DNA of 38,355 nt. It comes from CAG-841 sp963614875 (GTDB lineage: Bacteria > Bacillota > Clostridia > Oscillospirales > CAG-272). A program made the position numbers and the translations under genes. The notes below the pieces were generated by a model. The model had not been told where the DNA came from. It searched no databases and saw only the letters and a program-made list of their open reading frames with translations. Location of the stretch: the NCBI GenBank assembly GCA_963614875.1, contig CAVEFC010000012.1, forward strand, positions 1 to 38,355, written 5' to 3'. Shown piece after piece: positions 29,134 through 37,144 of the stretch (the stretch's first letter is position 1; the number at the start of each line of letters is the position of its first letter).

Positions 29134-30430
29134 CATAAAGCTGAGCCTTGATATAAAACCGTCCGGAAAGCAGAGGGAGTTCTTCCTTTCTGACGCGAAA
29201 TATACCGCTTACGGCGGCGCGCGCGGAGGAGGGAAAAGCTGGGCTCTGCGAAACAAGCTGATACTTATGTGCCTGAATTATCCGGGAATATCGGTGCTTC
29301 TGGTGCGGAGAAGCTATCCCGAGGTGATGGAAAATCACAAAAGGGAAATACAGAATACCGTCTGCGGCGAGGTTGCGGTCGCAAAATACCGCGCTGCCGA
29401 ACGGAGATTCGATTTTATAAACGGTTCCTCGATAAAGCTGGGATATTTTCGCAGCGAGGACGATATAGGTCAGTATCAGGGGCAACAGTATGACATTGTT
29501 GCCATAGACGAAGCTACGCAAATTTCCGAACAAATGTTCAAAACACTTGCGGCATCCGTGCGCGGTGTAAACAATTTCCCCAAGAGAATGTACCTTTCCT
29601 GCAACCCCGGCGGGATAGGTCACGGTTGGGTGAAGCGGCTTTTTATAAGCCGCGAATACAGAAAGGGTGAAAATCCCGATGATTATAAATTTATTTTCGC
29701 GTCCGTTTATGACAACGACGCGCTGCTGAAAAGCGATCCTGATTATATCAGCCGTCTTGAAAATCTTCCGGAGGATATAAAAAACGCATGGCTTTTCGGC
29801 AACTGGGACGCGCTTTCCGGTCAGTTCTTCGAAGAATTCGACTACGGAATACACATCTGTCCCGAACGCTCTGTCGGCGGCGGAGAATTTTACTGTGCCG
29901 TCGACTACGGACTCGATATGCTCGCCGCGGAATTCATAGAGGTGAAGGACGGCAGGGCATACGTTTATGACGAAATATACGCTTCGTCGCTTATCGCAAG
30001 CGAGGCGGCAGAGAAAATAAAGCAAAAACTGCCGAAAGACGCAATCGTAATAGCGCCTTCGGATCTCTGGAGTCGTCAGAAGGACAGCGGACTTTCGATC
30101 GCCGACATTTTTGCGCGCGGAGGAGTGTTCTTCACAAAGCTCACGCCGCGCCGCGAGGACGGATGGCTTGCGCTCAAGGAATGGCTGAAGGTATCGGAGG
30201 GAAGTTCAAAGCTTACGATAAGCAGAAAATGCAAAAATTTAATCCGCAGTATGAGCCAGCTTACGCACGATACGAAAAATCCGTGCGACGCGGCTACCGT
30301 TCCGCACGAGATAACGCACGCTCCCGATGCGCTGAGATATTTTGCGTCTTATCTGCCGTGCGACGATTCCGGCGGTGCGGGCGGACGGCTATTTGAAAAA
30401 ATAAAAAATACGAAAGGACGATTTATTTGA
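29102..30430 (+). CDS. Large terminase subunit (TerL)
   Basis: A 442-residue DNA-packaging motor. The ATPase has the Walker A AYGGARGGGKS (about 36-46) and Walker B YDIVAIDEATQ (about 130-140, with the catalytic Glu). The C-terminal RNase-H-like nuclease has FYCAVDYG (Asp 268), VIAPSDLWSRQ (Asp near 327) and HAPDALRYF (Asp near 419). All key residues are present, so packaging and cutting activity should be intact. The start is uncertain: TTG at 29102 inside the TerS gene is the longest frame, and no ATG is available before the ATPase core. Coupling to TerS is likely. Confidence 0.93.
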   Translation: MTERRESLRDSIKLSLDIKPSGKQREFFLSDAKYTAYGGARGGGKSWALRNKLILMCLNYPGISVLLVRRSYPEVMENHKREIQNTVCGEVAVAKYRAAERRFDFINGSSIKLGYFRSEDDIGQYQGQQYDIVAIDEATQISEQMFKTLAASVRGVNNFPKRMYLSCNPGGIGHGWVKRLFISREYRKGENPDDYKFIFASVYDNDALLKSDPDYISRLENLPEDIKNAWLFGNWDALSGQFFEEFDYGIHICPERSVGGGEFYCAVDYGLDMLAAEFIEVKDGRAYVYDEIYASSLIASEAAEKIKQKLPKDAIVIAPSDLWSRQKDSGLSIADIFARGGVFFTKLTPRREDGWLALKEWLKVSEGSSKLTISRKCKNLIRSMSQLTHDTKNPCDAATVPHEITHAPDALRYFASYLPCDDSGGAGGRLFEKIKNTKGRFI

Positions 30431-30431
30431 T

Positions 30432-32084
30432 TTGAAAAACAGGAAAATGACAGTAAAGGACGAAACGCGCGAGGAGAGAGCGGCACGACTGTTTTCCGTT
30501 GCGCGCACGGCTAAAAGCGTAACCGATGATTATTGGAGAAAAATGCGCGCCTATTACGACGGCAGGCACGATACGGCACGTCAGACGGGAGATTTTCTTT
30601 CGGCGATAGATCTGCCGTGGTCGCCGGCTTCCCTGCCCGACGCCTATATGCACGTTGAAAGCCAGATAGATTCTCACATTCCCGATTTTGAATTTTCGGG
30701 AAGAGGAAAGGATGACGGCGCCTTTGCCGGCGCAAGAGAAAAGGTCGTGCGGTATGTCTGCGATATAAACGATATGGAAACGAAAAATGCCGTAAACGAG
30801 CGGAGGCTCGGTCTTTACGGAAGCGCCGTATGGAAGCTTTCCGTTGGGATAGGCGAAACGGGCGACGCAGAGATAACGGTTGAAAATCCTTCGCCCGATT
30901 GTATTTTTACCGATCCCTCCGCCGCATCGACGGACGAATGCGAGTATATTATCTACACCTACAAAATGAGTATGATGAAAGCAAAACGTCTTTTTGCGGA
31001 GGATCTTCGCAGAGAGAACACAACCCTTGAGGACATTGTCTTTGAAAGCGGCAGGTCGGGCGGAATTTTTGCTTCGGACGGCGCCGCAGACGACTGCGGA
31101 CTCGTCGATATAACGGAATTCTGGTTCAGGCAGTCGCAGGACGGGACGTGTATTTCGTCGGGCGCGGACGGAAAGAATTATGTATATTCCTACAAAGCCG
31201 GCGACATTGCGCTTTCGATACTCGTTTGCGGAAGAGAGCTGCGTTATATCCCGAAGTTCTGGGAAAACAGCGGCTGTCGCAAATATCCGATAATTATTTA
31301 CAACAGAATACCGAGAGAAAATTCGGTCTGGGGCAGAAGCGAAATAGAGCAGATAATTCCGCTTATCGACGCTGCCGACCGTCAGCTTGCATTTGCACAG
31401 CTCAACACCGCGTTTTCCGCAAGCGATATTATCGTTTGCGAGGAAAACGCCTTCGCGCCGGACTGCTATCCCGAAAGCAGACCGGGCGCCGTGTGGAAGC
31501 TGCGCCCCGGAATGACGGGCAAGGTAAGCAGGCTCGGCGGACTGACAGGCGACGGCGGTCATTACGAAATCGTTGACCGTTACCGCGTTCTTATGAAGGA
31601 GGCGCTCGGCAATTACGATTTTATGCTCGGCGATTCCGCCACAAAGGTTACGACGGCTACCGGTCTTGCGCTTCTTTCCGATTTTGCGGGGAAGCGTGTA
31701 AACGCAAAAAATTCCTGCAAAAAAGCCGGTTTTTCAAGGCTTTACAGACTTATAGACTGTCTGGCGCTTGAAATTTACGGCAAGGAAAAGCTTATTGCCA
31801 TAGGCGCATACGACGAAGGTATGCCGTGCGACAGTATAGATTATATCAACGCTTACGGTTATGTACCCGATATTGATATAAGAATACACGTCGGCGACGC
31901 GCTTGAATATTCGCGTTCGTTTGCGATATCGGCGCTGAAATCGCTTATGGAATCGGAAATAACAAGGGAAAACTATCCCGTGGTGAGAGAATATATCCGC
32001 GCGATAGAGCTTCCCGAATGCGCCGCGCTTATTGAAGCGCTTGACGCTCTTTACAAAAACGATGCGGAGGAAAACGAAAAATGA
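30432..32084 (+). CDS. Portal protein
   Basis: A 550-residue portal-like protein, which forms the 12-mer ring through which DNA enters and leaves the capsid. The sequence has the portal-type layout: an N-terminal DDYWRKMRAYYDGRH segment, a beta-rich wing (ENPSPDCIFTDPSAAST), the clip-adjacent IPRENSVWGRSEIEQIIPLIDAADRQ that is conserved in portals, and a long C-terminal helical region with LLSDFAGKRVNAKN. I take the TTG at 30432 as the start because a weak AAAGGA lies 13 bases before it; the ATG at 30447 is also possible. The stop overlaps the next ATG (ATGA). Position after TerL supports the call. Confidence 0.9.
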   Translation: MKNRKMTVKDETREERAARLFSVARTAKSVTDDYWRKMRAYYDGRHDTARQTGDFLSAIDLPWSPASLPDAYMHVESQIDSHIPDFEFSGRGKDDGAFAGAREKVVRYVCDINDMETKNAVNERRLGLYGSAVWKLSVGIGETGDAEITVENPSPDCIFTDPSAASTDECEYIIYTYKMSMMKAKRLFAEDLRRENTTLEDIVFESGRSGGIFASDGAADDCGLVDITEFWFRQSQDGTCISSGADGKNYVYSYKAGDIALSILVCGRELRYIPKFWENSGCRKYPIIIYNRIPRENSVWGRSEIEQIIPLIDAADRQLAFAQLNTAFSASDIIVCEENAFAPDCYPESRPGAVWKLRPGMTGKVSRLGGLTGDGGHYEIVDRYRVLMKEALGNYDFMLGDSATKVTTATGLALLSDFAGKRVNAKNSCKKAGFSRLYRLIDCLALEIYGKEKLIAIGAYDEGMPCDSIDYINAYGYVPDIDIRIHVGDALEYSRSFAISALKSLMESEITRENYPVVREYIRAIELPECAALIEALDALYKNDAEENEK

Positions 32085-32677
32085 ACGGTGAAAACAAGGA
32101 TATGATAATTTCCGCGGAAGCGGAGGAAATCAGAGCGACGGAAGCGGATTATGACGGCGCGGAAGCTCCGGAGGAGAAAATCGGCGAGGAGGGCGCCGCC
32201 CCCGCCGCGAATGCGGCGGAGGCGCCCGCCGTCGAAGCCGGAGAAAGCGTCGGAGCTGTGGCGGAAAGCGAAGAATCGGAATTTGCCGAAAGTCCTGAGG
32301 AAGATGACGGCGGGTGCGCGCAGGCGGAGCCTGCGCAGGGCGGCGCCGATGACGGTTCTGCGGAAATTTCGGATTCGGATATGAGAAGAATAATGGCGGA
32401 TCCTATGTTTATCTGTTTTGCAAAGGGCAAAACACAGGATATAGCTTCGCTTTGCAGAGATTTTTGCTTTATGCTCGGACAGGGAGAAAGCGCAAGAGAA
32501 AAAAGCAATCTTTCGTCGTCCGTGCTTATGCGCGTAACGCCCGGCGGCGGAGCATACGGCGGCGGAGTTGTACTTACGGAGCGTCAGAGAGCGCTCGCAA
32601 GAAGCGCGGGAATGTCATACCGCGAATATTACGATCTTATTTCGGGAATACCCGAACACACAAGAAAAAAACAATAA
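32081..32677 (+). CDS. Scaffold-like acidic protein
   Basis: A 198-residue protein. The first 100 residues are strongly acidic and alanine-rich with low complexity (EAEEIRATEADYDGAEA, EESEFAESPEEDDGG). The rest is helical, with DMRRIMADPMFICFAKGKTQ and the C-terminal LTERQRALARSAGMSYREYY, which recalls the end of phage capsid scaffold proteins. Position directly before the major capsid gene supports a scaffold that guides shell assembly. ATGA overlap with the portal gene couples translation. No protease domain is seen. A decoration or minor capsid role is the main alternative. Confidence 0.78.
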   Translation: MNGENKDMIISAEAEEIRATEADYDGAEAPEEKIGEEGAAPAANAAEAPAVEAGESVGAVAESEESEFAESPEEDDGGCAQAEPAQGGADDGSAEISDSDMRRIMADPMFICFAKGKTQDIASLCRDFCFMLGQGESAREKSNLSSSVLMRVTPGGGAYGGGVVLTERQRALARSAGMSYREYYDLISGIPEHTRKKQ

Positions 32678-32697
32678 AGGAGAAATTATAAAAAACA

Positions 32698-33627
32698 ATG
32701 GAAGATATTTATACATGGTCAAACGATATGTATCCTCTCGTCAAAAAAAGCTTTGACGAAAGATATGCACAGAGAATAAATTACATAGGCGAGGTTGCCG
32801 GCATCGTAACGCAGGGCGAAACCTCATACAAGCTCGATTCGCTCGGCGGCTACGGACTTCTTTCCGACTACAACGGCACGCTTTCCGTTTCCGGCGGTAC
32901 GGGCGGCTTTACAAAGACGATCACTCCGAAGGAGCACGCTCTCGCTATGCCCGTTTCCTATAAGGACGCAAAGACGGATATGCTTTTCGCCGCGAAAAAG
33001 GTAGGCGTCCGCCTTGCCGATTCCGCTTATATGACGGTATGGCACGCTTTCTGCAAGCTTTTCGGCACAGCACAGACAGCTCTCGGCGCGGACGGCGTTG
33101 CATGGGCTTCGAAAAGTCATCCAGTAAGCTCGGCTACGGGCAGCGCAAAGTTTTCAAACCTTATGGACAGCGCGCTTTCCCTCGACGCCATATGCACGGC
33201 TCAGGCATCGCTTGCTTCCGTTACGACGGCAGACGGTCTGCCCTTCACGGCAAACTACGATTTGCTGCTTGTTTCGCCCGATCTTGAATCGACAGCCAAA
33301 ACGCTTTGCGGCGTGAACGCTCAGGCTGCTCCTCTCACAAATCCCAAAACAGGTCTGGGAGGCAACCCCGTTTACGGTATGAGATATATGGTTATAGGCG
33401 GAGCGGACGGCTTTACAAGCGGAAAATGGGCGATTGCGGACAGCGCGCTTCTTTCCGAAGCGCTCAAGCTCGTGTATCTTTCCGAGCCTACGGTTCTTGT
33501 TTCTCCCAGAGAAAATCCCCTTGTTACCGATTATGTGGCATATGTTGATTTTGCCTTCGGCTTCGGTGATGCAAGAGCCATAATCTTCTCGGATCCTTCT
33601 CTCGCAAGCAAAACAGGCAACACCTGA
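32698..33627 (+). CDS. Major capsid protein, HK97-fold
   Basis: A 309-residue protein with the features of the HK97-like capsid fold: an N-terminal region (NDMYPLVKKSFDERYAQRIN), a beta-rich E-loop-like segment (KLDSLGGYGLLSDYNGTLSVSGGTG), the spine helix region around LSLDAICTAQASLASVTTADG, and a C-terminal domain with YVAYVDFAFGFGDARAIIFSD. No N-terminal prodomain is visible. Codon choice shifts to the AAG, CTC, GGC, TTC and TCC pattern seen in the strongly expressed host genes, consistent with production of many copies. AAAGGAG precedes the ATG by 15 bases, slightly long. It lies right after the scaffold-like gene. Confidence 0.88.
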   Translation: MEDIYTWSNDMYPLVKKSFDERYAQRINYIGEVAGIVTQGETSYKLDSLGGYGLLSDYNGTLSVSGGTGGFTKTITPKEHALAMPVSYKDAKTDMLFAAKKVGVRLADSAYMTVWHAFCKLFGTAQTALGADGVAWASKSHPVSSATGSAKFSNLMDSALSLDAICTAQASLASVTTADGLPFTANYDLLLVSPDLESTAKTLCGVNAQAAPLTNPKTGLGGNPVYGMRYMVIGGADGFTSGKWAIADSALLSEALKLVYLSEPTVLVSPRENPLVTDYVAYVDFAFGFGDARAIIFSDPSLASKTGNT

Positions 33628-33646
33628 AAAATAATATGAAAATAGG

Positions 33647-33664
33647 GGGGAGCTTTTGCTCCCC
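33647..33664 (+). terminator. Hairpin between capsid and adaptor genes (possible attenuating terminator)
   Basis: GGGGAGC, a TTTT loop and GCTCCCC. The following TTGATTTG is only weakly T-rich, so it would at most reduce read-through to the tail genes. Confidence 0.55.
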
Positions 33665-33686
33665 TTGATTTGTAAAGGAGATAAAT

Positions 33687-34214
33687 ATGACACTCGGAAA
33701 TCTGAAAAAGAAAATATATTCTGTGCTTGCAACGGACGAAACAACCGAGCTTCCCGCGCTCTGCTGTGCGATAGATTCAACCGCGCGGAAGGTAGCTTCG
33801 CTTTGCAGGTGCATAAAACGAAAAGCCGATATAACGTTTGTCTGCGGAAAGGCGGAGGCTCCCGCCGATTTTATCTGCGCGGCGGCGGGAATGCCCGTAA
33901 TTGATTTTTACGACGGCAAGCTTGTTATCGCCGGCGGAGAAAGCGCGACGATACCCGTCGTTTATTATGCTTATCCGGAAGAGGTTACCGATTCCACCGA
34001 CGACGAAACGGAGCTTTCCTACGGCGGAACGGCTTTTGACGCCGTGGCTTACGGCGCGGCGGGCGAGCTTTGCGCGTCTGTACGTCCGGGCGATATAAGA
34101 CGTTATATGGAAATTATGACCGAATACGATGAGCGCATAGCCGGAATGTATTCGGCGAATATAAAAAGCGTGTCGCCTTCCGTGTTCTGCGGCGCAAGGA
34201 GAATACGCAAATGA
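33687..34214 (+). CDS. Head-tail adaptor-like protein
   Basis: A 175-residue protein with an AAAGGAG site before its ATG. Its first part is helical (LGNLKKKIYSVLATDETT), then a beta-rich middle domain (FDYNGK-type pattern IDFYDGKLVIAGGESATIPVVYYAYPEE) and a helical end (RPGDIRRYMEIMTEYDERIAGMYS). This order and its position between the major capsid and nozzle-like genes match the adaptor (gp11-like in T7-type phages) that joins portal to tail. I do not see a diagnostic motif, so the call rests mainly on gene order. Its last bases overlap the next gene (ATGA). Confidence 0.7.
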   Translation: MTLGNLKKKIYSVLATDETTELPALCCAIDSTARKVASLCRCIKRKADITFVCGKAEAPADFICAAAGMPVIDFYDGKLVIAGGESATIPVVYYAYPEEVTDSTDDETELSYGGTAFDAVAYGAAGELCASVRPGDIRRYMEIMTEYDERIAGMYSANIKSVSPSVFCGARRIRK

Positions 34215-36484
34215 GCTTTGAACGCGACAATTACGGAATTTCAAAGCTGAGGACAGAGCTTAAAAGCGTAACGGACGGCAAAAAGACCTTCTTTGTGGAC
34301 GGCTTTGAAAGCGGCGACGGCGCACACGGACGTATTCTGAAAAACGCCGTTTATTCGGGCGGTAAAATATGCAGCGCCGGAAAGCCCGTTACCGTCTGCA
34401 ACAAGGCGAAAAGCGTCGTGCGTGCGGAAAATATCATTTATGATACGGGTCCGAACAGCACGCTCGGAATAAATACTTTTTACTGTCGCGGCAGAGGACA
34501 GATGAGCGATACATATTCCGACGACGGAAAGCTTACCGTAAAAACCATAACGTTTGACAAATCGGACGACGACGGAACGCAGAGCGACGCAAATGACTGC
34601 GTTTGCTTTCTGCATACGTTTTCGGCAAAAAAATATCTGTTCCGCGTTGTTATGGAAGCGGACGCTTCGATTACGAAGATGGGCGTAAAGCTTATAAGCG
34701 TCGGCGGAGTTTCGGTTTATTCGGCGCAGACGGATATTACGGTATCGGGCGGAAAGCAATATGCCGCGTTTTCGCTTGACATTTCGTCCGCAGGGAAATA
34801 CTATATAGGAATTGCTCCCGTTTACGAAGAAAGCGACGAGGAATCGGGCGGATATTACAGCGCCGACATAACAAAGCTTTATCTTTACGACGTAGCCGAC
34901 GCGCAGGAAAACGGTGTAAGCGAAAGCGCGCTTTTATCCGCCGATTTTGACGGAAGATATTACAGTGTGTCCACGGCAAAAACCTTTTCCGGCGGAAAGG
35001 TTTTTGCAAGGTACGAATACGGCGGCAGCAAATATTTTGCGACAGCCGACGGCATCTTCCGCACGGACGGAGAAAGCCTTTACGTTGTCTGTCAGAGCCG
35101 CCACGCAAGCAAGGGCGCTTTCTATACGGTCGGCTCGGGACTTTACTTTGCCGACGGCGACAGAGTGCTTGAAATATACGAATACAGAAGCGCCGTGGCA
35201 GACGAAGATCCGACGACATATTCGGGCTGCGGCTACGACGGCACCGGATACACGACGGGAAAATCAAATCCGCTTTCGCTGTATGCCGACGTTGTGTTCG
35301 AAGCAAGCACCGAGCGCACGAGAAAGCTTCCGTCCGCGGTGAATTTTCAGCAGGGGGAATACACCGTTTTTGAAAGCAACGGACGCGTGCTTTCCTCCTC
35401 CGAATACACGGCAAACATATATAACGGCAGGCTGATAATTTCGCTTACCTCGGAAAATCTTGAAAAGCTTACAGTGCGCGTGAAGCTTACTTCCGCCGTT
35501 ACGGACAAAACCGCCGATATCAGAGCCGCATTTTACGGCGGAACGCTTGCCGACGACGGCGAGGACGGCACTTCGAGAAAGCTAATAGGCTTTTATCGGG
35601 ACAAGGTATACCTTTTCTCTATGGAGGGGGCGCACAGAGCCGATCCCGATGTTCAGAGCGTTTCGGCGGGAGATACGGTCACGGCGCTGATAAGCGCGGG
35701 CGAGGGAAGATTTGTTTTCACCGAAAGGTCGGTGAAAAAAGTAATTGTAAGCGAAGACGGAACTCTTTCCGTTACTCCCGTAAAGAACGGCTTCGGCTGT
35801 GATGTTTCGGGGAGCGCGGTGGCCTTCGGCGACAGCGTATATTTTGCAAACACCTACGGCGGCGTTTATTTTATGGACAAGGACGGCGAAACCTCGCTTG
35901 ATGTTTGCAGACGTGTTTCCGCCGCGGTGAGCAACGAATTTTCCGCCATGATGCTTTCGGGCAAGGAAACGACAGCCGTTTGCTCGGACGGAAAGTATTT
36001 TCTTTTTGCGGGCGAGGAGGCGCTTGTCTGGGACGAATACGAAAAAAGGCCTGCGTCCGTGCTTTCCGCGCCGGACGAAAGAAAGCTTGTCTGGTACAGA
36101 ATAAGTCTTGAAGGCTTCGGAGGAATAATCGGCACGGGCGGAGGAAAAATATATTATACTTCGGGCGGAGCAATAAAATATTTTTCGTTTTTGTCGGGAA
36201 ACGGAGAGGGCAGCTTTGAAAGCGAGGCTTTTTATCCCGAAGGGATATTTGCCGAAAAGAAAATCTGCGGAATACGCATTTCGGCAAGGCTCGGAGAAAA
36301 AGCCGTGCTTTCGTTTTGTCTTGACGGAGCGCGACAGCCCGACGAATACACGCTTTGTCCGGCAGGAAAAGCAGGCGTTTATACGGTTGTGCTTCCGGTG
36401 CGCGATTTCTACGGCTTTTCCGTGAAAATATCGGGCGGAGATTTCGAGCTTTACGGAATAGGCGCGGAATATTATGTGATGTAA
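34211..36484 (+). CDS. Tail nozzle-like beta-propeller virion protein
   Basis: A 757-residue, almost all beta-strand protein. The C-terminal half (about 440-700) has repeated blocks of the sort RKLIGFYRDKVYLFSMEG, ALISAGEGRFVFTERSVKKV and CDVSGSAVAFGDSVYFANTY, a pattern like the tail tubular B (gp12) proteins of T7-type phages, where propeller blades form the exit tube. The N-terminal 270 residues carry beta sandwich-like segments. No signal peptide and no membrane segment is seen. It is the last gene of the phage-like operon; its length is close to gp12 (794). A role in DNA delivery or receptor contact is possible, but it lacks a separate fibre. Confidence 0.75.
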   Translation: MSFERDNYGISKLRTELKSVTDGKKTFFVDGFESGDGAHGRILKNAVYSGGKICSAGKPVTVCNKAKSVVRAENIIYDTGPNSTLGINTFYCRGRGQMSDTYSDDGKLTVKTITFDKSDDDGTQSDANDCVCFLHTFSAKKYLFRVVMEADASITKMGVKLISVGGVSVYSAQTDITVSGGKQYAAFSLDISSAGKYYIGIAPVYEESDEESGGYYSADITKLYLYDVADAQENGVSESALLSADFDGRYYSVSTAKTFSGGKVFARYEYGGSKYFATADGIFRTDGESLYVVCQSRHASKGAFYTVGSGLYFADGDRVLEIYEYRSAVADEDPTTYSGCGYDGTGYTTGKSNPLSLYADVVFEASTERTRKLPSAVNFQQGEYTVFESNGRVLSSSEYTANIYNGRLIISLTSENLEKLTVRVKLTSAVTDKTADIRAAFYGGTLADDGEDGTSRKLIGFYRDKVYLFSMEGAHRADPDVQSVSAGDTVTALISAGEGRFVFTERSVKKVIVSEDGTLSVTPVKNGFGCDVSGSAVAFGDSVYFANTYGGVYFMDKDGETSLDVCRRVSAAVSNEFSAMMLSGKETTAVCSDGKYFLFAGEEALVWDEYEKRPASVLSAPDERKLVWYRISLEGFGGIIGTGGGKIYYTSGGAIKYFSFLSGNGEGSFESEAFYPEGIFAEKKICGIRISARLGEKAVLSFCLDGARQPDEYTLCPAGKAGVYTVVLPVRDFYGFSVKISGGDFELYGIGAEYYVM

Positions 36485-36487
36485 AGA

Positions 36488-36516
36488 ATATTTCTTTTCC
36501 GGAGCGGGCATAATAT
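36488..36516 (+). promoter_or_regulatory. Possible sporulation-type promoter for the CotF-like gene (weak)
   Basis: ATA, an 18-base spacer and CATAATAT resemble the Sigma-E/Sigma-K pattern (ATA ... CATAnnnT), 65 bases before the coat gene start. The match is loose, and the call depends on the gene's likely role. Confidence 0.3.
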
Positions 36517-36540
36517 CGGTGACAAAAACGAAAGGAAAAA

Positions 36541-36567
36541 TGCGGCTGCCGTTTTTCAGCGGTCGCA
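36541..36567 (+). other. Hairpin in the gap before the CotF-like gene
   Basis: A nine-pair stem with two wobbles (TGCGGCTGC with GCGGTCGCA) and a loop. There is no T-run after it, so it is not a clear terminator of the phage-derived operon. Confidence 0.45.
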
Positions 36568-36580
36568 AGGGAAAAACGAT

Positions 36581-37048
36581 ATGAATATAACTCTCAACGA
36601 AAAGGAAAAAAACTGCGTAACCGACCTTTTGAGTCAGGAAAAGCTCTGCATCGAAAAGTATGAAAAATACGCTTCGATGGCAAAGGACACGGTGCTCAAA
36701 GACCTGTTTACGATGATAAAATCCGACGAGGAAAAGCATCTTTCGTCGCTGAACAATCTTATAAGCGGAACCGTTCCGACAAACGTCAACGTAAACGATA
36801 ACGCCGGCGCGACGTATTCTCCCATTGCAACATATACGGGAAATTATGTTCAGGCGGACAAGGACAGCGACGCTTTTCTCTGCACCGACGCCATAACTAC
36901 CGAAAAGTATGTTTCTTCGGCATATAATTTCGACCTTTTCCAATTCGGAAGCACGGAGGCGAGAAAGCTTCTTGCCGATATTGAAGTTGAGGAGCAGAAT
37001 CACGCGGAAATGATGTTCCGCTACAAAACGGTAAATTCAATGTGCTGA
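36581..37048 (+). CDS. CotF-like spore coat protein with ferritin-like fold
   Basis: A 155-residue protein with the coat F-type helical bundle: NEKEKNCVTDLLSQEKLCIE, then KYEKYASMAKDTVLKDLF and MIKSDEEKHLSSLNNLI (about residues 5-63), a linker of about 40 residues, and TTEKYVSSAYNFDLFQF with EVEEQNHAEMMFRYKTV at the end. The Glu-x-x-His repeats (EEKH, EEQNH) suggest a ferritin-like diiron-type bundle, though metal ligands may be lost. AGGG lies nine bases before the ATG. It is the first gene after the phage operon, with no clear terminator between, and is followed by a strong terminator at 37054-37080. Confidence 0.82.
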   Translation: MNITLNEKEKNCVTDLLSQEKLCIEKYEKYASMAKDTVLKDLFTMIKSDEEKHLSSLNNLISGTVPTNVNVNDNAGATYSPIATYTGNYVQADKDSDAFLCTDAITTEKYVSSAYNFDLFQFGSTEARKLLADIEVEEQNHAEMMFRYKTVNSMC

Positions 37049-37053
37049 AAAGC

Positions 37054-37080
37054 AAAAAAGCCGCCAAGGGCGGCTTTTTT
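37054..37080 (+). terminator. Intrinsic terminator of the CotF-like gene
   Basis: A 12-pair perfect stem with an AAG loop (AAAAAAGCCGCC and its complement GGCGGCTTTTTT). It lies just after the stop at 37048 and is the first strong terminator after the SOS promoter at 28407. Confidence 0.92.
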
Positions 37081-37107
37081 GGTTGTGAAAACGGAAATGC
37101 GGACAAA

Positions 37108-37144
37108 ATAAAAAATCGGCAGAATTTTTCTTTTGCCGATTTTT
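37108..37144 (-). terminator. Terminator of the leftward J-domain/membrane protein unit
   Basis: On the minus strand, AAAAATCGGCA, a 12-base loop and TGCCGATTTTT, then TATTTTG. Its 5' arm overlaps the stop codon of the membrane protein gene. Confidence 0.8.

Larger units (their letters stand above)
28385..36484 (+). mobile_element. Phage-derived, SOS-controlled head-packaging operon (GTA-like or satellite-like)
   Basis: One promoter with two LexA boxes drives eight intact genes in one direction: zinc-ribbon protein, TerS, TerL, portal, scaffold-like, major capsid, adaptor-like and nozzle-like proteins. Most gaps are below 25 bases or are overlaps. Missing: integrase, phage repressor, replication, holin or endolysin, tape measure and fibre genes. 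The left side borders a host-type HTH membrane gene and the right side a CotF-like gene. No direct repeats that could be attachment sites were noticed. This reads as a short-tailed particle module stripped of the rest of a phage and kept intact. Confidence 0.8.

Noticed and set aside
28385..36484. Encapsulin-type nanocompartment
   Set aside because: Intact terminase, portal and scaffold-like genes point to DNA packaging, not an enzyme-loaded shell.
28385..36484. Ordinary complete prophage
   Set aside because: No integrase, repressor, replication, lysis, tape-measure or fibre genes were found in the window, and host-type genes lie on both sides; flanks outside the window cannot be excluded.
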